From Vavraia culicis subsp. floridensis (taxonomy: Eukaryota; Microsporidia; Pleistophoridae): a stretch of DNA of 29,234 nucleotides. Shown piece by piece: positions 20,362 through 29,132 of the stretch; the stretch's first letter is position 1; each line of letters begins with the position of its first letter. The translations under genes were made by a program, and so were the position numbers. The notes under the pieces were generated by a model, which was given only the letters and a program-made list of their open reading frames with translations, had not been told where the DNA came from and did not search any database. The stretch lies in assembly GCF_000192795.1 (NCBI RefSeq), contig NW_007360664.1, forward strand, positions 1-29,234. The letters are read 5' to 3'.

Positions 20362-20730
20362 TCAATATCCACCGCAACCCATGCATCTACACACGCTGCA
20401 TTCAACAATCTTCTCATGCTCCAGATTACGCTGCGGCACTCTGCAAATACACACCTTTTCTTTGCTCTTGTCCTCGGAATATACACAAAGTATGCAGCAC
20501 AAGCTCTCATATCCTTGTTTCTGCCAATAAATTGTCAGCGGCACGTCCACGTATTGGTTCTTGCATAGAAACGAGTAGAGCGAGGATGTGATCTCACCAT
20601 TTCTGTACTTCGTGTATATAAGACGAGATCGTTCATGGACGTATTGGAATATGTTGGTCCTGTTGAGCGCATTTATGTCCTTTTCTATTTTTTGGTACTC
20701 CACCGGAAAATTTTTAACAATTTTGGTCAT
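20362..20730 (-). CDS. BUD31: BUD31/G10 spliceosome-associated protein
   Basis: 122 residues. BUD31 is a small zinc-containing protein of activated spliceosomes. The family's signature region is clear: RSRLIYTKYRNGEITSSLYS, then YWQKQGYESLCCILC, and at the C-terminus CICRVPQRNLEHEKIVECSV followed by CRCMGCGGY. The cysteine array (CC, C, CxC, CxxC, C, GC) that binds zinc is intact. It is shorter than the roughly 145-residue eukaryotic homologues mainly at the N-terminus. The ATG at 20730 is preceded by AGCCCC 11 nt upstream. Its presence fits an organism that keeps introns, as seen in the array at 7.4-16.4 kb. Confidence 0.93.
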   Translation of the reverse strand: MTKIVKNFPVEYQKIEKDINALNRTNIFQYVHERSRLIYTKYRNGEITSSLYSFLCKNQYVDVPLTIYWQKQGYESLCCILCVYSEDKSKEKVCICRVPQRNLEHEKIVECSVCRCMGCGGY

Positions 20731-21399
20731 TTCGTGTGAACGGGGCTAAATCGTAAAATGGTATTGAAATGGGTGGATCAAATCGGTACTTGCCGTAGTG
20801 ACTGGACATGCGGAAAGATACGGCATGGTACAGCAGGGGCTTGGATGATTTGTAAAATAGCAACCTATGCTCTTTGAGTTGCTTTTAAAAGGTTTTCGTT
20901 TTCGAGACTTCGGCAGAAACTTTAACTTTTATAAAATTAAGAGAAGCCGGGATGCACGCAGATTTGTTCATTTCTATCATCAATTTTTGTCCGTCTACCG
21001 GCGCGTTCATTCGTAGATGTAAGCCGGAATGCATTGATGTCTTGCAAAGAGGATTTATTGATTGCGCGTAATGACGGGTCTCTGCTCTTTTTCATAACCT
21101 CAATTTATTGAATTGAGACATTTCATAGTGATTGTTCGAGAATTTCTGCCACTTTATTGTCTATGATACTATTTTCAAACATTTTTCATTCTTCAATCCA
21201 GGGTCACGTAGTTCCTAACCACCATGTGCTATCGGCTATTCAAATGCATTTGCGATATCTGTTGGTTGTTTTTACCATATTTGAAGAACGTTATATTATT
21301 AAAACAGGAAAGAACCTATTGAAACTGAATAACCCGAAAAAATCACAACAAGTTTTAGGTTGTGTAACAAATATAAAAAGGGAAAGGAAAGACGCCGAT
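20731..21399. other. Divergent promoter region, no gene
   Basis: Lies between BUD31 (-) and the lysine-rich gene (+). The + frame is open back to an ATG at 21163, but that extension has a different amino-acid composition and no promoter block. The TATA-like box of the + gene is at 21372-21378. Confidence 0.5.
21372..21378 (+). promoter_or_regulatory. TATA-like box upstream of the lysine-rich gene
   Basis: TATAAAA followed by GGG, 28 nt before the ATG at 21400. The spacing matches the array genes and favours 21400 over the ATG at 21163. Confidence 0.45.
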
Positions 21400-22188
21400 A
21401 TGACGAATGAGAATACAAAAAGCGGTCACGTGAAAACTTCTGATAAAAATGCCAAGGACGCAAGAAAGATCACACAAGAGAAACTACGGGCTGCAACGCG
21501 CGAAAGAAAACTAAGCGAAATTCCAATTGACAAGAGCAGCACGATGAAGATAAATGAATTTTATGGTACTGAGGTTGTCTTAGACATCGATGAAAACGAA
21601 ATGAGAGAAGCAAACAACGAGTTCAGATTCCTGAGGCGAGGAAAGAACGAAGAAGGCAGTGCAGAAATAGTAGATGTTGAACAGGCCGACGGTGATAAGA
21701 TGCTTGGTGGGGATGTATGTGCATCCGTAATGGGCAATGAACCAAGGGCAGTGGAAAACAGCATCGGTCCTGTCGTCAATGATCCACCAGCGAATCATAT
21801 TTTTGATCACTCGGCAGGACCAAGCATTGTCTTGAAACAAATACCATTTGAAAAGAAAACTGGGCTCCATGTCAATGCACCATCACAGCACTCCTTTGCA
21901 CAAAAAAAGACATCCAAACCAAATATTCCTAAGAAAATCAGAAAGAAGCACGATGAGACGCTCGCAACAACGTTCAAAAGCTTTTTTTCGTCCTTTACAC
22001 CCAAGAAGAAAAGCACAAAAAATGCCAGAGATGGTAAAAAGGCTGTCTCTGGTACCACAACAAAAGCATCTGAAAGCATGACTTTTATGAAATCAGAAAT
22101 GAGCCTGGACGAGCTGAAAATGTTTCAAGGGCGGGTGAAACAGTTGATAGAATATTTTGAGAAACTCAAAGAAGGGAATAACTGCTAG
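21400..22188 (+). CDS. Lysine-rich protein of unknown function
   Basis: 262 residues from the ATG at 21400; an in-frame ATG at 21163 would give about 341. I do not recognise a family. The protein is highly charged and low in hydrophobic residues. It has Lys/Arg-rich stretches near the N-terminus (DKNAKDARKITQEKLRAATR), an acidic middle (VVLDIDENEM, EEGSAEIVDVEQ), a second basic cluster (KPNIPKKIRKKHDE, later TPKKKSTKN) and a predicted helix at the end (SLDELKMFQGRVKQLIEYFE). There is no signal peptide or membrane segment from the 21400 start. The composition suggests a nuclear or nucleic-acid-associated, partly disordered protein, but that is inference only. It lies divergent to BUD31. Confidence 0.7.
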   Translation: MTNENTKSGHVKTSDKNAKDARKITQEKLRAATRERKLSEIPIDKSSTMKINEFYGTEVVLDIDENEMREANNEFRFLRRGKNEEGSAEIVDVEQADGDKMLGGDVCASVMGNEPRAVENSIGPVVNDPPANHIFDHSAGPSIVLKQIPFEKKTGLHVNAPSQHSFAQKKTSKPNIPKKIRKKHDETLATTFKSFFSSFTPKKKSTKNARDGKKAVSGTTTKASESMTFMKSEMSLDELKMFQGRVKQLIEYFEKLKEGNNC

Positions 22189-22832
22189 CGCGAATGAAAT
22201 GCTTAGATCAATAAAAGTATTTTATAACCTCTGCCACAAAAAAGGTTAGTGACCAATCGGTACACATCGTCGTACATGTTTGTAATATCTCGCCGCTATG
22301 GGGCAATCAACCACAACTACTCCAGCAGCGTGGTATCGAACAATTTATAAGGCTTTAACAATATCTGTGAGCAACCATTTAATGTATTGGAAATTTCACG
22401 GCTAGCACTGAACAAGAATGCAATGACAACATGGCATCTATTCAACAAGAATGCAATGACCACATGGCATCTATTCAACAAGAATGCAATGACCACATGG
22501 CATCTATTCAACAAGAATGTAATGACAACATGGCATCTATTCAACAAGAATGTAATGACAACATGGCATCTATTCAACAAGAATGCAATGACCACATGGC
22601 ATCTATTCAACAAGAATGTAATGACAACATGGCATCTATTCCGCTCGATCAGAATGTTCGAGGTAGCAGTCCGTGAACAGCTCGCAATCAGACAAAACAG
22701 AAAACTAAAACAGCGAGGTGATGGTTGAGATGCATCATAGTAAATTGTACATGGCAGAATTGTACAGAAGAGGTAAAAGCATCATAATATGTTAAAAGAA
22801 TGAAACAAAGCAGTTAAGTAAAAATAATATGT
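22189..22832. other. Spacer carrying a 33-bp minisatellite
   Basis: Separates the lysine-rich gene (+) from the CCCH gene (-), which converge. The central 231 nt are a tandem repeat (22411-22641). Frames running through the repeat in three phases are a consequence of the unit length being a multiple of three. Confidence 0.6.
22411..22641. repeat. Minisatellite: seven 33-bp units
   Basis: Units start at 22411, 22444, 22477, 22510, 22543, 22576 and 22609. Each begins AACAAGAATG and ends ATGGCATCTATTC. Only two positions vary (C/T at unit position 11, A/C at position 18). Types C-C (units 2, 3, 6), T-A (units 4, 5, 7) and C-A (unit 1) occur. The unit is 11 codons, so open frames exist on both strands (for example repeats of MASIQQECNDH on +), but none has a supported promoter. 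Confidence 0.97.
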
Positions 22833-23564
22833 CTAGAAGGGAGAAACAAAGTCACTGGTATCTCGCCTTTCATCTTCGGCCATTCTGTTGAGCTCAGCCA
22901 CGCTAACAGGCTCATGTGAAAACATGCAATTTTTCCTGGTGCAGTTCCTTTTCACATGAAATGCCTTACATGGAAATCGTTTAACATCGTGCGAATAGCT
23001 GCATGCATCACCTTTCGTACACGAATGGGTAAGAAAGAACTTGCACACCTGTGAGCGGTAGTTTGACTGCTTTGAACCATCTGTTCTGCGGTTTGATGCC
23101 TGAACAGGACGTTTGAGAGGGTGTACGTGGTTCTTATTCTGTTTAACAGTGCTTTGTTCTTCGGTCTCCACACTTGTGTCCGTGCTGTCGTACAAAAAAT
23201 ACTTTTTCTCGCTTAATGATGTTCTTTTTTGGCCGCTCCTTTTCTCATCATCCCTTTCCTCAGAGCCTGCATCACTTCCTGCCACCCCATCGGCAACAAT
23301 ATCACCATCCACATGCATCAAACGCTTTTCAGCCCAATGCACCTCGCCAATCACCCGAGTTCTTTTCATGTACACCTCACCCTCTTCAAGCTCATCATCC
23401 TTCTCCTCTATCCTCTCGTACATCCGTTTAACACCTATCACACCGCTGTCAGCCACATTCCCGTCTTCCGACCTACTCCTCGCGTTGATATCGGTTAAAA
23501 CCGTTGTTCTGAATCTCAAGAGATTTTTGTTTAGTTTTGTTGGCACCAACATACGGCGAATCAT
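22833..23564 (-). CDS. CCCH zinc-finger protein (ZC3H4/6/8-like)
   Basis: 243 residues. The N-terminal two-thirds are acidic and low-complexity (KDDELEEGEVYMKR, then Ser/Lys-rich). Two CCCH fingers sit near the C-terminus: C174-x7-C182-x5-C188-x3-H192 and C199-x8-C208-x4-C213-x3-H217, followed by SHEPVSVAELNRMAEDE. The second finger and the helix after it resemble the last finger of ZC3H4/6/8 proteins, RNA-binding factors linked to nuclear RNA surveillance; that subfamily call is from pattern memory. The start at 23564 has GAGCCCCG abutting the ATG and TATAAAAAG at 23584-23592, about 28 nt upstream. A 184-residue antisense frame is a shadow. Confidence 0.88.
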   Translation of the reverse strand: MIRRMLVPTKLNKNLLRFRTTVLTDINARSRSEDGNVADSGVIGVKRMYERIEEKDDELEEGEVYMKRTRVIGEVHWAEKRLMHVDGDIVADGVAGSDAGSEERDDEKRSGQKRTSLSEKKYFLYDSTDTSVETEEQSTVKQNKNHVHPLKRPVQASNRRTDGSKQSNYRSQVCKFFLTHSCTKGDACSYSHDVKRFPCKAFHVKRNCTRKNCMFSHEPVSVAELNRMAEDERRDTSDFVSPF

Positions 23565-24170
23565 CGGGGCTCGCGTTTTGAAACTTTTTATAGTTCTGCA
23601 CCGAAACAGGGATGTGACCTATAAACAATTTTATTCTCTGGTACAGTTCCGAATGACTGTGCAATAATTTTTTTGTTAAAAGTACGTTTACTTGTACCCT
23701 ACGCATCATTCAGACGAGCGTGCTTTTCGATCAGCAGGATTCGGTTGCTGTTCATAATACCAACAATAAATGAGAAGTTCTACTCTTCGCACCCAAAATT
23801 GATATCCATCAACGATAACTGTGTTTATACACTACGACAGGTGCTGTACAAAGTATTTCTTTACGATAACCTCCCCTTTCTCACCAAAGTTTGTGTATGT
23901 TGTCCTCCATATCAATAGCTTTCCTCTGTTCTCCAAAACGCCCTCTAAAACCGAATCAATTGCTGGATTACGTTTGGGAAGGAACAACGTGTTAAGAAAA
24001 GAGATAGAAACGATTTGATGTGTAAGTACCTAAGCATCGCATAAAGAGCTGCAAGTGGTACTTATAGGTGATGGAACAGATAACAAACGGCAAATAACAC
24101 AATCAAGCAATAATCCAACTTTATTTGCCAAAGGGACGACGAGCATCTCACGTTTAATCTTAAAGTTTAT
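23565..24170. other. Intergenic region between CCCH and J-protein genes
   Basis: Contains the CCCH promoter. Short + frames at 23673-23918 and 23821-24018 lack motifs. AAATAAAC just beyond the J-protein stop on the - strand is a possible poly(A) signal. Confidence 0.5.
23584..23592 (-). promoter_or_regulatory. TATA-like box of the CCCH gene
   Basis: TATAAAAAG on the - strand, about 28 nt before the ATG, with CCCC between it and the start. Confidence 0.5.
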
Positions 24171-25631
24171 TTAAACAAAATAAAAAGTCTGCGACCTTCT
24201 ATAGCCACCTTGATTGCCACCCATATCGAAGTAAAACGACTGTCCACCCCCTCTGCCGAAGAAGGCCTCGAGCATTTGCTTGACTTGTTCGTTGTTGGCC
24301 GCTCCATGTCCCCGGCCGTATCCCTGCTGATCTAACATGCCGCTATCGTACAACTTCCGCTTCTTAGGATTCAGAAGAACATCTCGTGCCTGATTTATTT
24401 CTGCAAGTTTCTTCGTCAGCATTTCCTTCTCTGACTCTGTAAGCTTCACCTTTTGCCTATCAACATCATATTTAAGCACCAGCCGGTTGTACTTCGATTT
24501 TATATCCTTCGGTGTTGCGGTCGGCTCAACACCCAGCAACTTATAATATCCTTTGCTGTCCTGATTTGAGCTGCTGTACTGTTGGTACTGGTCGGCATAC
24601 CGTTGCTCTTTTCGCTTCTGGTCCCTCCTTCGTTGTTCTTCGCTCCTTCTGCGCTGTTCTTCGTTTCTTCTGCGCTGTTCCCTACTCTTTCTCTTCCGTT
24701 CCTCTTCATTCTTCAGCCTTTCCTCCTCCTTTTTTTCCTCTTCCTTTTTCTTCTTCTCCATCACATCGATGGTGCGCAGCGTCCTTTCGCGCAACGATTC
24801 GTTCTTCACTTTTCCCACTTGTTCACGCGCCTGACTTAGCTCTCCTTCCGCCAGCAGCGCTTTAACAAGAAGAACGTACGAATCATCCTTCGGCTCAAGC
24901 CTGCAGAGCAGCTCAGCGTACTCTGTAACCTTTTTATTCTCCTCAGCACCATTCTTCACAAAAAACATCAGAGAGTTGATCAGCAACACATAAAATATAG
25001 ATGGATGCTGGTCTTTCATTTGTAGACTGTGCACTTTTTCCACAAAATCTTTTGTTTTGGTGTAACTAAAGCTCTCTTCTTCTAAACCTCGGAATATGTC
25101 ACACATTTTTTTAAACAGTCCAGCTCTGTTGCTTCCCGAACTCAGAAGCAGGTTGTGTGCGACTTTGTTCTCCGATCTGAAGGCATGATAAAGTGCACGT
25201 AGATACGTGATTTGGTTATCGTCCTTGAAAAGCATCTTTGCCTTCGAAAGGAGCGTATAACACTCTCCCATGTTCGTTAACATCTTTTGCCTGATCATCT
25301 CCACCATTACTGGTTTAGAGAACGGGCTCTTTAAATAGATTTTGTGCACATTTTCTTTCAAATTTTTGGACATTTTCTTCATTTTTGTAGCTTCGCCGAC
25401 TAGGCTCTCGTCATCCCTGAAAAGCGACAATATCTTGTCGTAGTCTCCAAGTTCCATCAAAAAACTGGCGTACTTTTTCCTAACCAGCCCATTCGAGCTG
25501 TCATTGTCAAACAAGTTGGAGATCACTTGCCGGGCAGTTCTGAGCTGGCCGTTGTCAACATGCGAAAAGAAAAGATCCAAGTTCTGGCGAAGATTTGATT
25601 CTGCACAAGCCAAGAGAAGAAAAAGAATCAT
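24171..25631 (-). CDS. Secretory TPR/J-domain protein (DNAJC3-like) with altered HPD motif
   Basis: 486 residues from the ATG at 25631, with TACCCATTG directly before it; an upstream TTG is ignored. The N-terminus MILFLLLACAES looks like a signal peptide, so the protein probably enters the ER. Residues of about 15-285 are helical and repeat-like (NLRQNLDLFFSHVDNGQLRTA, LRALYHAFRSENK, LLCRLEPKDDSYVLLVKALL), as in TPR solenoids. A highly charged linker with RRRNEEQ/RRRSEEQ repeats spans about 287-343. A J domain spans about 358-425, beginning GYYKLLGVEPTATPKDIKSK. The order signal, TPR, J resembles ER DNAJC3/P58IPK, a BiP co-chaperone. The essential HPD is replaced by DVD (389-391), so stimulation of Hsp70 may be lost or altered. 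A Gly-rich tail follows (GRGGGQSFYFDMGG) ending FYFV, with no KDEL-type signal. Confidence 0.88.
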   Translation of the reverse strand: MILFLLLACAESNLRQNLDLFFSHVDNGQLRTARQVISNLFDNDSSNGLVRKKYASFLMELGDYDKILSLFRDDESLVGEATKMKKMSKNLKENVHKIYLKSPFSKPVMVEMIRQKMLTNMGECYTLLSKAKMLFKDDNQITYLRALYHAFRSENKVAHNLLLSSGSNRAGLFKKMCDIFRGLEEESFSYTKTKDFVEKVHSLQMKDQHPSIFYVLLINSLMFFVKNGAEENKKVTEYAELLCRLEPKDDSYVLLVKALLAEGELSQAREQVGKVKNESLRERTLRTIDVMEKKKKEEEKKEEERLKNEEERKRKSREQRRRNEEQRRRSEEQRRRDQKRKEQRYADQYQQYSSSNQDSKGYYKLLGVEPTATPKDIKSKYNRLVLKYDVDRQKVKLTESEKEMLTKKLAEINQARDVLLNPKKRKLYDSGMLDQQGYGRGHGAANNEQVKQMLEAFFGRGGGQSFYFDMGGNQGGYRRSQTFYFV

Positions 25632-26652
25632 CAATGGGTAAATTTTACAAATTTATGAACCGTTGTTTTACAAATGTAAAAAGATGATTGGCTGACGTTG
25701 AAAAATGGGAGAGGCTGGCACATGAAGAGCTGGGTGTACTGAGTGGCGATTTACGGTCGCAATGCTGGATTACGAGCTTTTTTGATAGACAGGTCATGTC
25801 TGGCAAGCCTTCATCCATTCAACAAACAGGATAAAGCCGAAATATGATGTACCATATGATCCAGTTACCACTCACACGTACCACTTTTTTGTTCGTTCTG
25901 TGCATCGCTTCTTTCCTGTCTTATTTAGTACGAATCGCCTGGGCCCTCAGAAGTGTCTTACAGCCACATCACACATCAGTGCTATTTCTCCATTGTAAGT
26001 GTATCAGCGTTGATATGGTGATATTCCAATTAAAAATCGTTGCACACGAAGAGTTCGGTGATAAATCGTGTGTAATGAGGAGTGTCGCGGATCTGTGGTA
26101 ATTTGCATGCCATCGCAAGTACCGGTAAAGACGTTTTTAACCATTTCTTGCGACGAGAAAACGCCTTGCTCATATCACCATGTCAATCGTGCGGTTGATT
26201 GGAATAAATTTTGTTCTCATGTGTGTTGGTGCTCTCTGAAGGACGGTCTGCTCTCTACGATACCCACACAAAGATACCTTAACTGCAGTATAAAATTATG
26301 TTTGCTCGTTAATTATCTGTTGCTGTAATTTGTTTAAAACGGGAAACGTTGTACTTAATAACGCTATTTTCTATTTTTGTGTTCGTATCTTCCACTGATA
26401 GATGAAAAATAATTCGTATTTACCCGGCCTTTACCGCTTTTATACACAAATACTTGACTCCTCTTGTGGCCACATAAGCATTTCCGTGGCGAGAACAAAT
26501 TTGAAAGAGATTAAACGATTGTTTCTTTATTTATAGCTACTTTTGCGGTGAACTTTTTGTTCGTCTCCGGCAGTTTTGTGTAAATGAGGCAACGGTGCTC
26601 CACTCCTCAGCGGCATGATTCCACGTATTCATGTGCAGCACAACAAGTGATT
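25632..26652. other. 1.0-kb intergenic region, no supported gene
   Basis: Open frames at 25844-26101 and 26068-26328 (+) were considered. The first has a hydrophobic start but no family motif or C-block. Nothing else was recognised. Confidence 0.45.
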
Positions 26653-26856
26653 TTATATCTCTGTCTCGTACGTTTCCACATTCTCCTTGCTTTTGAGAAC
26701 ATATGTTTTGATGTACGACCAAACGAACTTGAACACGAAGAAAAATGCGATGAAAAAGAGGACGATGCCTGCAAATATTAGAACATCTCGGATGTTGAAA
26801 TCCACAGCTTCTGCTTTTTTCTCGATCAGTGTCATAAAATCATTTGTTTTCCTCAT
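26653..26856 (-). CDS. Possible small single-pass membrane protein
   Basis: 67 residues from the ATG at 26856; an internal Met at residue 8 is an alternative. A polar N-terminus (LIEKKAEAVDFNIRD) is followed by one strong hydrophobic helix (VLIFAGIVLFFIAFFFVF), then SYIKTYVLKSKENVETYETEI. GATAAATTAAATAC upstream could act as a TATA-like box, but there is no CCC block. I do not recognise a family. Small tail- or signal-anchored ER proteins have such a layout. The ordered composition is more protein-like than the other short frames here, but the call is tentative. Confidence 0.45.
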   Translation of the reverse strand: MRKTNDFMTLIEKKAEAVDFNIRDVLIFAGIVLFFIAFFFVFKFVWSYIKTYVLKSKENVETYETEI

Positions 26857-28060
26857 AAAATAGTTTGTATTTAATTTATCACAGCCTCAATTGTTATTAA
26901 ATCACCGACTAATTATCCGTGAACCGGAGAAGGAACACTAAGCAGTTGTTTTTGTTGGCAAACAGTATGTTTATTTGCATGCATCGTTTTTGTTAGTCTT
27001 ACCAAAGTATTTTGGTCCGTTTTCGGTACCGGCCTAAGCATTTTTTCTGATCCAGTCTTATTTTCATCGGAAATACGTGTGACCAGCCTAAGCATTTTTT
27101 CAACGAATGACCTCATTTAAAGTCGCTTCACCGCCAGACAGTGAATGGTTATTTCCAGTCCGCCAACACGGAACATAGATCAGTGGACATTGTCAGCTCT
27201 AGCGGACAAGAAAAACGTGTTGTCGAGATGTTTTGACACCAAAATATAAACAAATATATTTAAGTTGAACAAAATTTTGATTCACCGAGAGCACCCGAGT
27301 CAAAGACAGCTGCATTCTTTCATATCATAGTGTGACATAAAAATACGTCAAAGTTATTGATAATTGTCATGAAATCTTTGAAGAATGTAACCTGAGTATC
27401 GGGCACACTCATCATCAATATTTGTATTTCTCTCATCGTTTTAGCCTTATGAGATGTGCAAGGCTACACAGCTGTGCCGATTCTGGATTTATAATGACAG
27501 CATAACGAGGATTCGGGTAACTTCACCGCTATGTATTACTACGATCTTGATAGTCAAAGCACAGATGCATCATTCAATACACCCAATACAAAGTATTAAT
27601 AACCCCAATTAGTAGCGTGTTTGAACACTTTTAACAGTTATAAGTGGGTACGTACCTCCAAGGCAAAAGATATAGGAATTATTATAGTTGAGTATTTCAA
27701 CACCTAATTTGCTGTCAAAGAGTTAAACTGAAATTGATGCCCAAAAAAGCTGTTATTCTTGGTTTGCGTCTACAGAGAAAAGTACAAACCATGTGTTGCT
27801 GGTACAACATCTGATCGGACTGAGAGACTTCTCTATTTTTCACTATTGATATGTTCACTTATCTATTACAATAATACATATATTTGATCTGAAGTGCACC
27901 TTTATTGTAGAAAACATCCGACTTATATTCCAAGTTACGGTAGATGGAGGTTTGATATGGACCAATAACATTGTTCGATCGAAACGGCTACTCCCAAAAG
28001 TGATACAATTTTTGTTTGTTTCACCGCGTCTTTTAATGAATAAACATCATTTTCTACCCC
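26857..28060. other. 1.2-kb intergenic region
   Basis: No supported gene. A 20-nt direct repeat with one mismatch (CCTAAGCATTTTTTC core) occurs at 27028-27047 and 27082-27101, inside a meaningless - frame. GAATAAAC and CCCC just before 28061 belong to the next gene's promoter. Confidence 0.5.
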
Positions 28061-29131
28061 ATGTTTAAATCGGAAAATTTTATTTCACTAACATTGGCTG
28101 AAGTACTGCGACCTGTCATACCGCTTATAGTAATTTCGGGCACTCTCAACATGTGCAAAGTATATTCTAGGGTGCTCGCTACCACACGCACACTCAAAAT
28201 CATTCTACCGGTCACTCTGACATACTTTGTCCCACCTTTGATCGCTAATCTGGTGTACAAGCAATTTTATGTGAGCAATATCGTGATAGGATCTTTCTTT
28301 GCGGGTTGTCTGATATTTCCTGTTTTGAGCCGCGCGCCTCATATCCTGAATTTAAGCGCTTCGCTGTGCTACATCGGCAAGTTCGGTCTTTTCAGCTCCA
28401 TGAGAGACAATAAGCAATCAATATCGGATGTGACCTTGTGGCTCATTGTGAACGAGTTCGTGAGCATTTTTATCCTGAAAATACTTTCCAATGACCATTC
28501 GTTTAGTATATCCGAAGAAATCGTAATCAGAGTGTTAGGAAATGTTATTTTGATATATATGTGCAGGATATTCCATGCCAACGATATTGTAATGGTGCTT
28601 TTGATAATATTTGCCGATGTTGTGCTTTATTTGAAACAAAGGTATCTTGGTGAGGCTCTTAAAAATGTGCGTATGAATGAACGACAGGGATTGAAAAATT
28701 ACTTCCGGAAACGCGTGGATGTTGACAAGCAGGGAAAAAACGAACCAAAGGATGCGAACATAAGTTGTTCAAAGGTTAGCGAGGATTCAACCGCTGAAGA
28801 CGAGGTAAAGAGTGGTGATAACAAACCAAAGACCAAAAAGAATCGAGGAAGACCATCCAAGAACTATGCGATGGAAGATAAAGATGGGTTTCAAAGCGCT
28901 CATAGTGAAGCAGACAGTTTGTCTGAGGGCAACACGGTAAGGTTGTCAGATATACAGGATGTGAATGCCGCTGGTATTACCTCCGCGAAAAAAAAAACAA
29001 GTAAAAAAACACCCAGAAAGAGTGCAAGAGCGAAGCCAAAAGATTTAACAGAATCATCAGATGAAAAAAAGAGCTCAGTAGAAAAACAAACGAAGAAAAG
29101 TACAGTAAAAACGCCAAGAAGAAATAAATAA
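28061..29131 (+). CDS. Multi-pass membrane protein with basic AT-hook-like tail
   Basis: 356 residues; CCCC abuts the ATG, and GAATAAACA lies about 26 nt upstream. Residues of about 8-205 are hydrophobic with roughly six to seven membrane segments (LRPVIPLIVISGTLNM, LPVTLTYFVPPLIANLVY, IVIGSFFAGCLIFPVL, LWLIVNEFVSIFILKIL, VLGNVILIYMC, IVMVLLIIFADVVLYL). The rest, about 206-356, is hydrophilic and Lys/Ser-rich. It contains KKNRGRPSKN with an AT-hook-like RGRP core at 262-265 and histone-tail-like repeats (KKKTSKKTPRKSARAKPK, KSTVKTPRRNK). I do not recognise the membrane domain. A membrane domain fused to a DNA-binding-like tail would fit the inner nuclear membrane, which is inference. AATAAA overlaps the final codons (29123-29128). 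Confidence 0.85.
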   Translation: MFKSENFISLTLAEVLRPVIPLIVISGTLNMCKVYSRVLATTRTLKIILPVTLTYFVPPLIANLVYKQFYVSNIVIGSFFAGCLIFPVLSRAPHILNLSASLCYIGKFGLFSSMRDNKQSISDVTLWLIVNEFVSIFILKILSNDHSFSISEEIVIRVLGNVILIYMCRIFHANDIVMVLLIIFADVVLYLKQRYLGEALKNVRMNERQGLKNYFRKRVDVDKQGKNEPKDANISCSKVSEDSTAEDEVKSGDNKPKTKKNRGRPSKNYAMEDKDGFQSAHSEADSLSEGNTVRLSDIQDVNAAGITSAKKKTSKKTPRKSARAKPKDLTESSDEKKSSVEKQTKKSTVKTPRRNK

Positions 29132-29132
29132 A
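29123..29132 (+). terminator. Overlapping AATAAA hexamers at the stop codon
   Basis: AATAAATAAA spans the last codons and the TAA stop of the preceding gene, suggesting cleavage very close to the stop. Confidence 0.4.

Noticed and set aside
21163..21399. N-terminal extension of the lysine-rich protein to the ATG at 21163
   Set aside because: Different composition from the rest, and the TATA-like box with GGG lies inside it, 28 nt before the ATG at 21400.
22317..22728. Repeat proteins in three frames through the 33-bp minisatellite
   Set aside because: All follow from a unit length divisible by three; starts are TTG or internal, and no promoter or splice context supports one frame.
23113..23667. 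184-residue open frame on + across the CCCH gene
   Set aside because: Antisense shadow of a gene with clear zinc-finger motifs and a good promoter; the frame is Ser/Pro/Phe-rich without motifs.
25844..26328. Two overlapping + frames with a hydrophobic start or many cysteines
   Set aside because: No family motif, no C-block, and no join by a GTAAGT/CTAAT intron could be made convincing.
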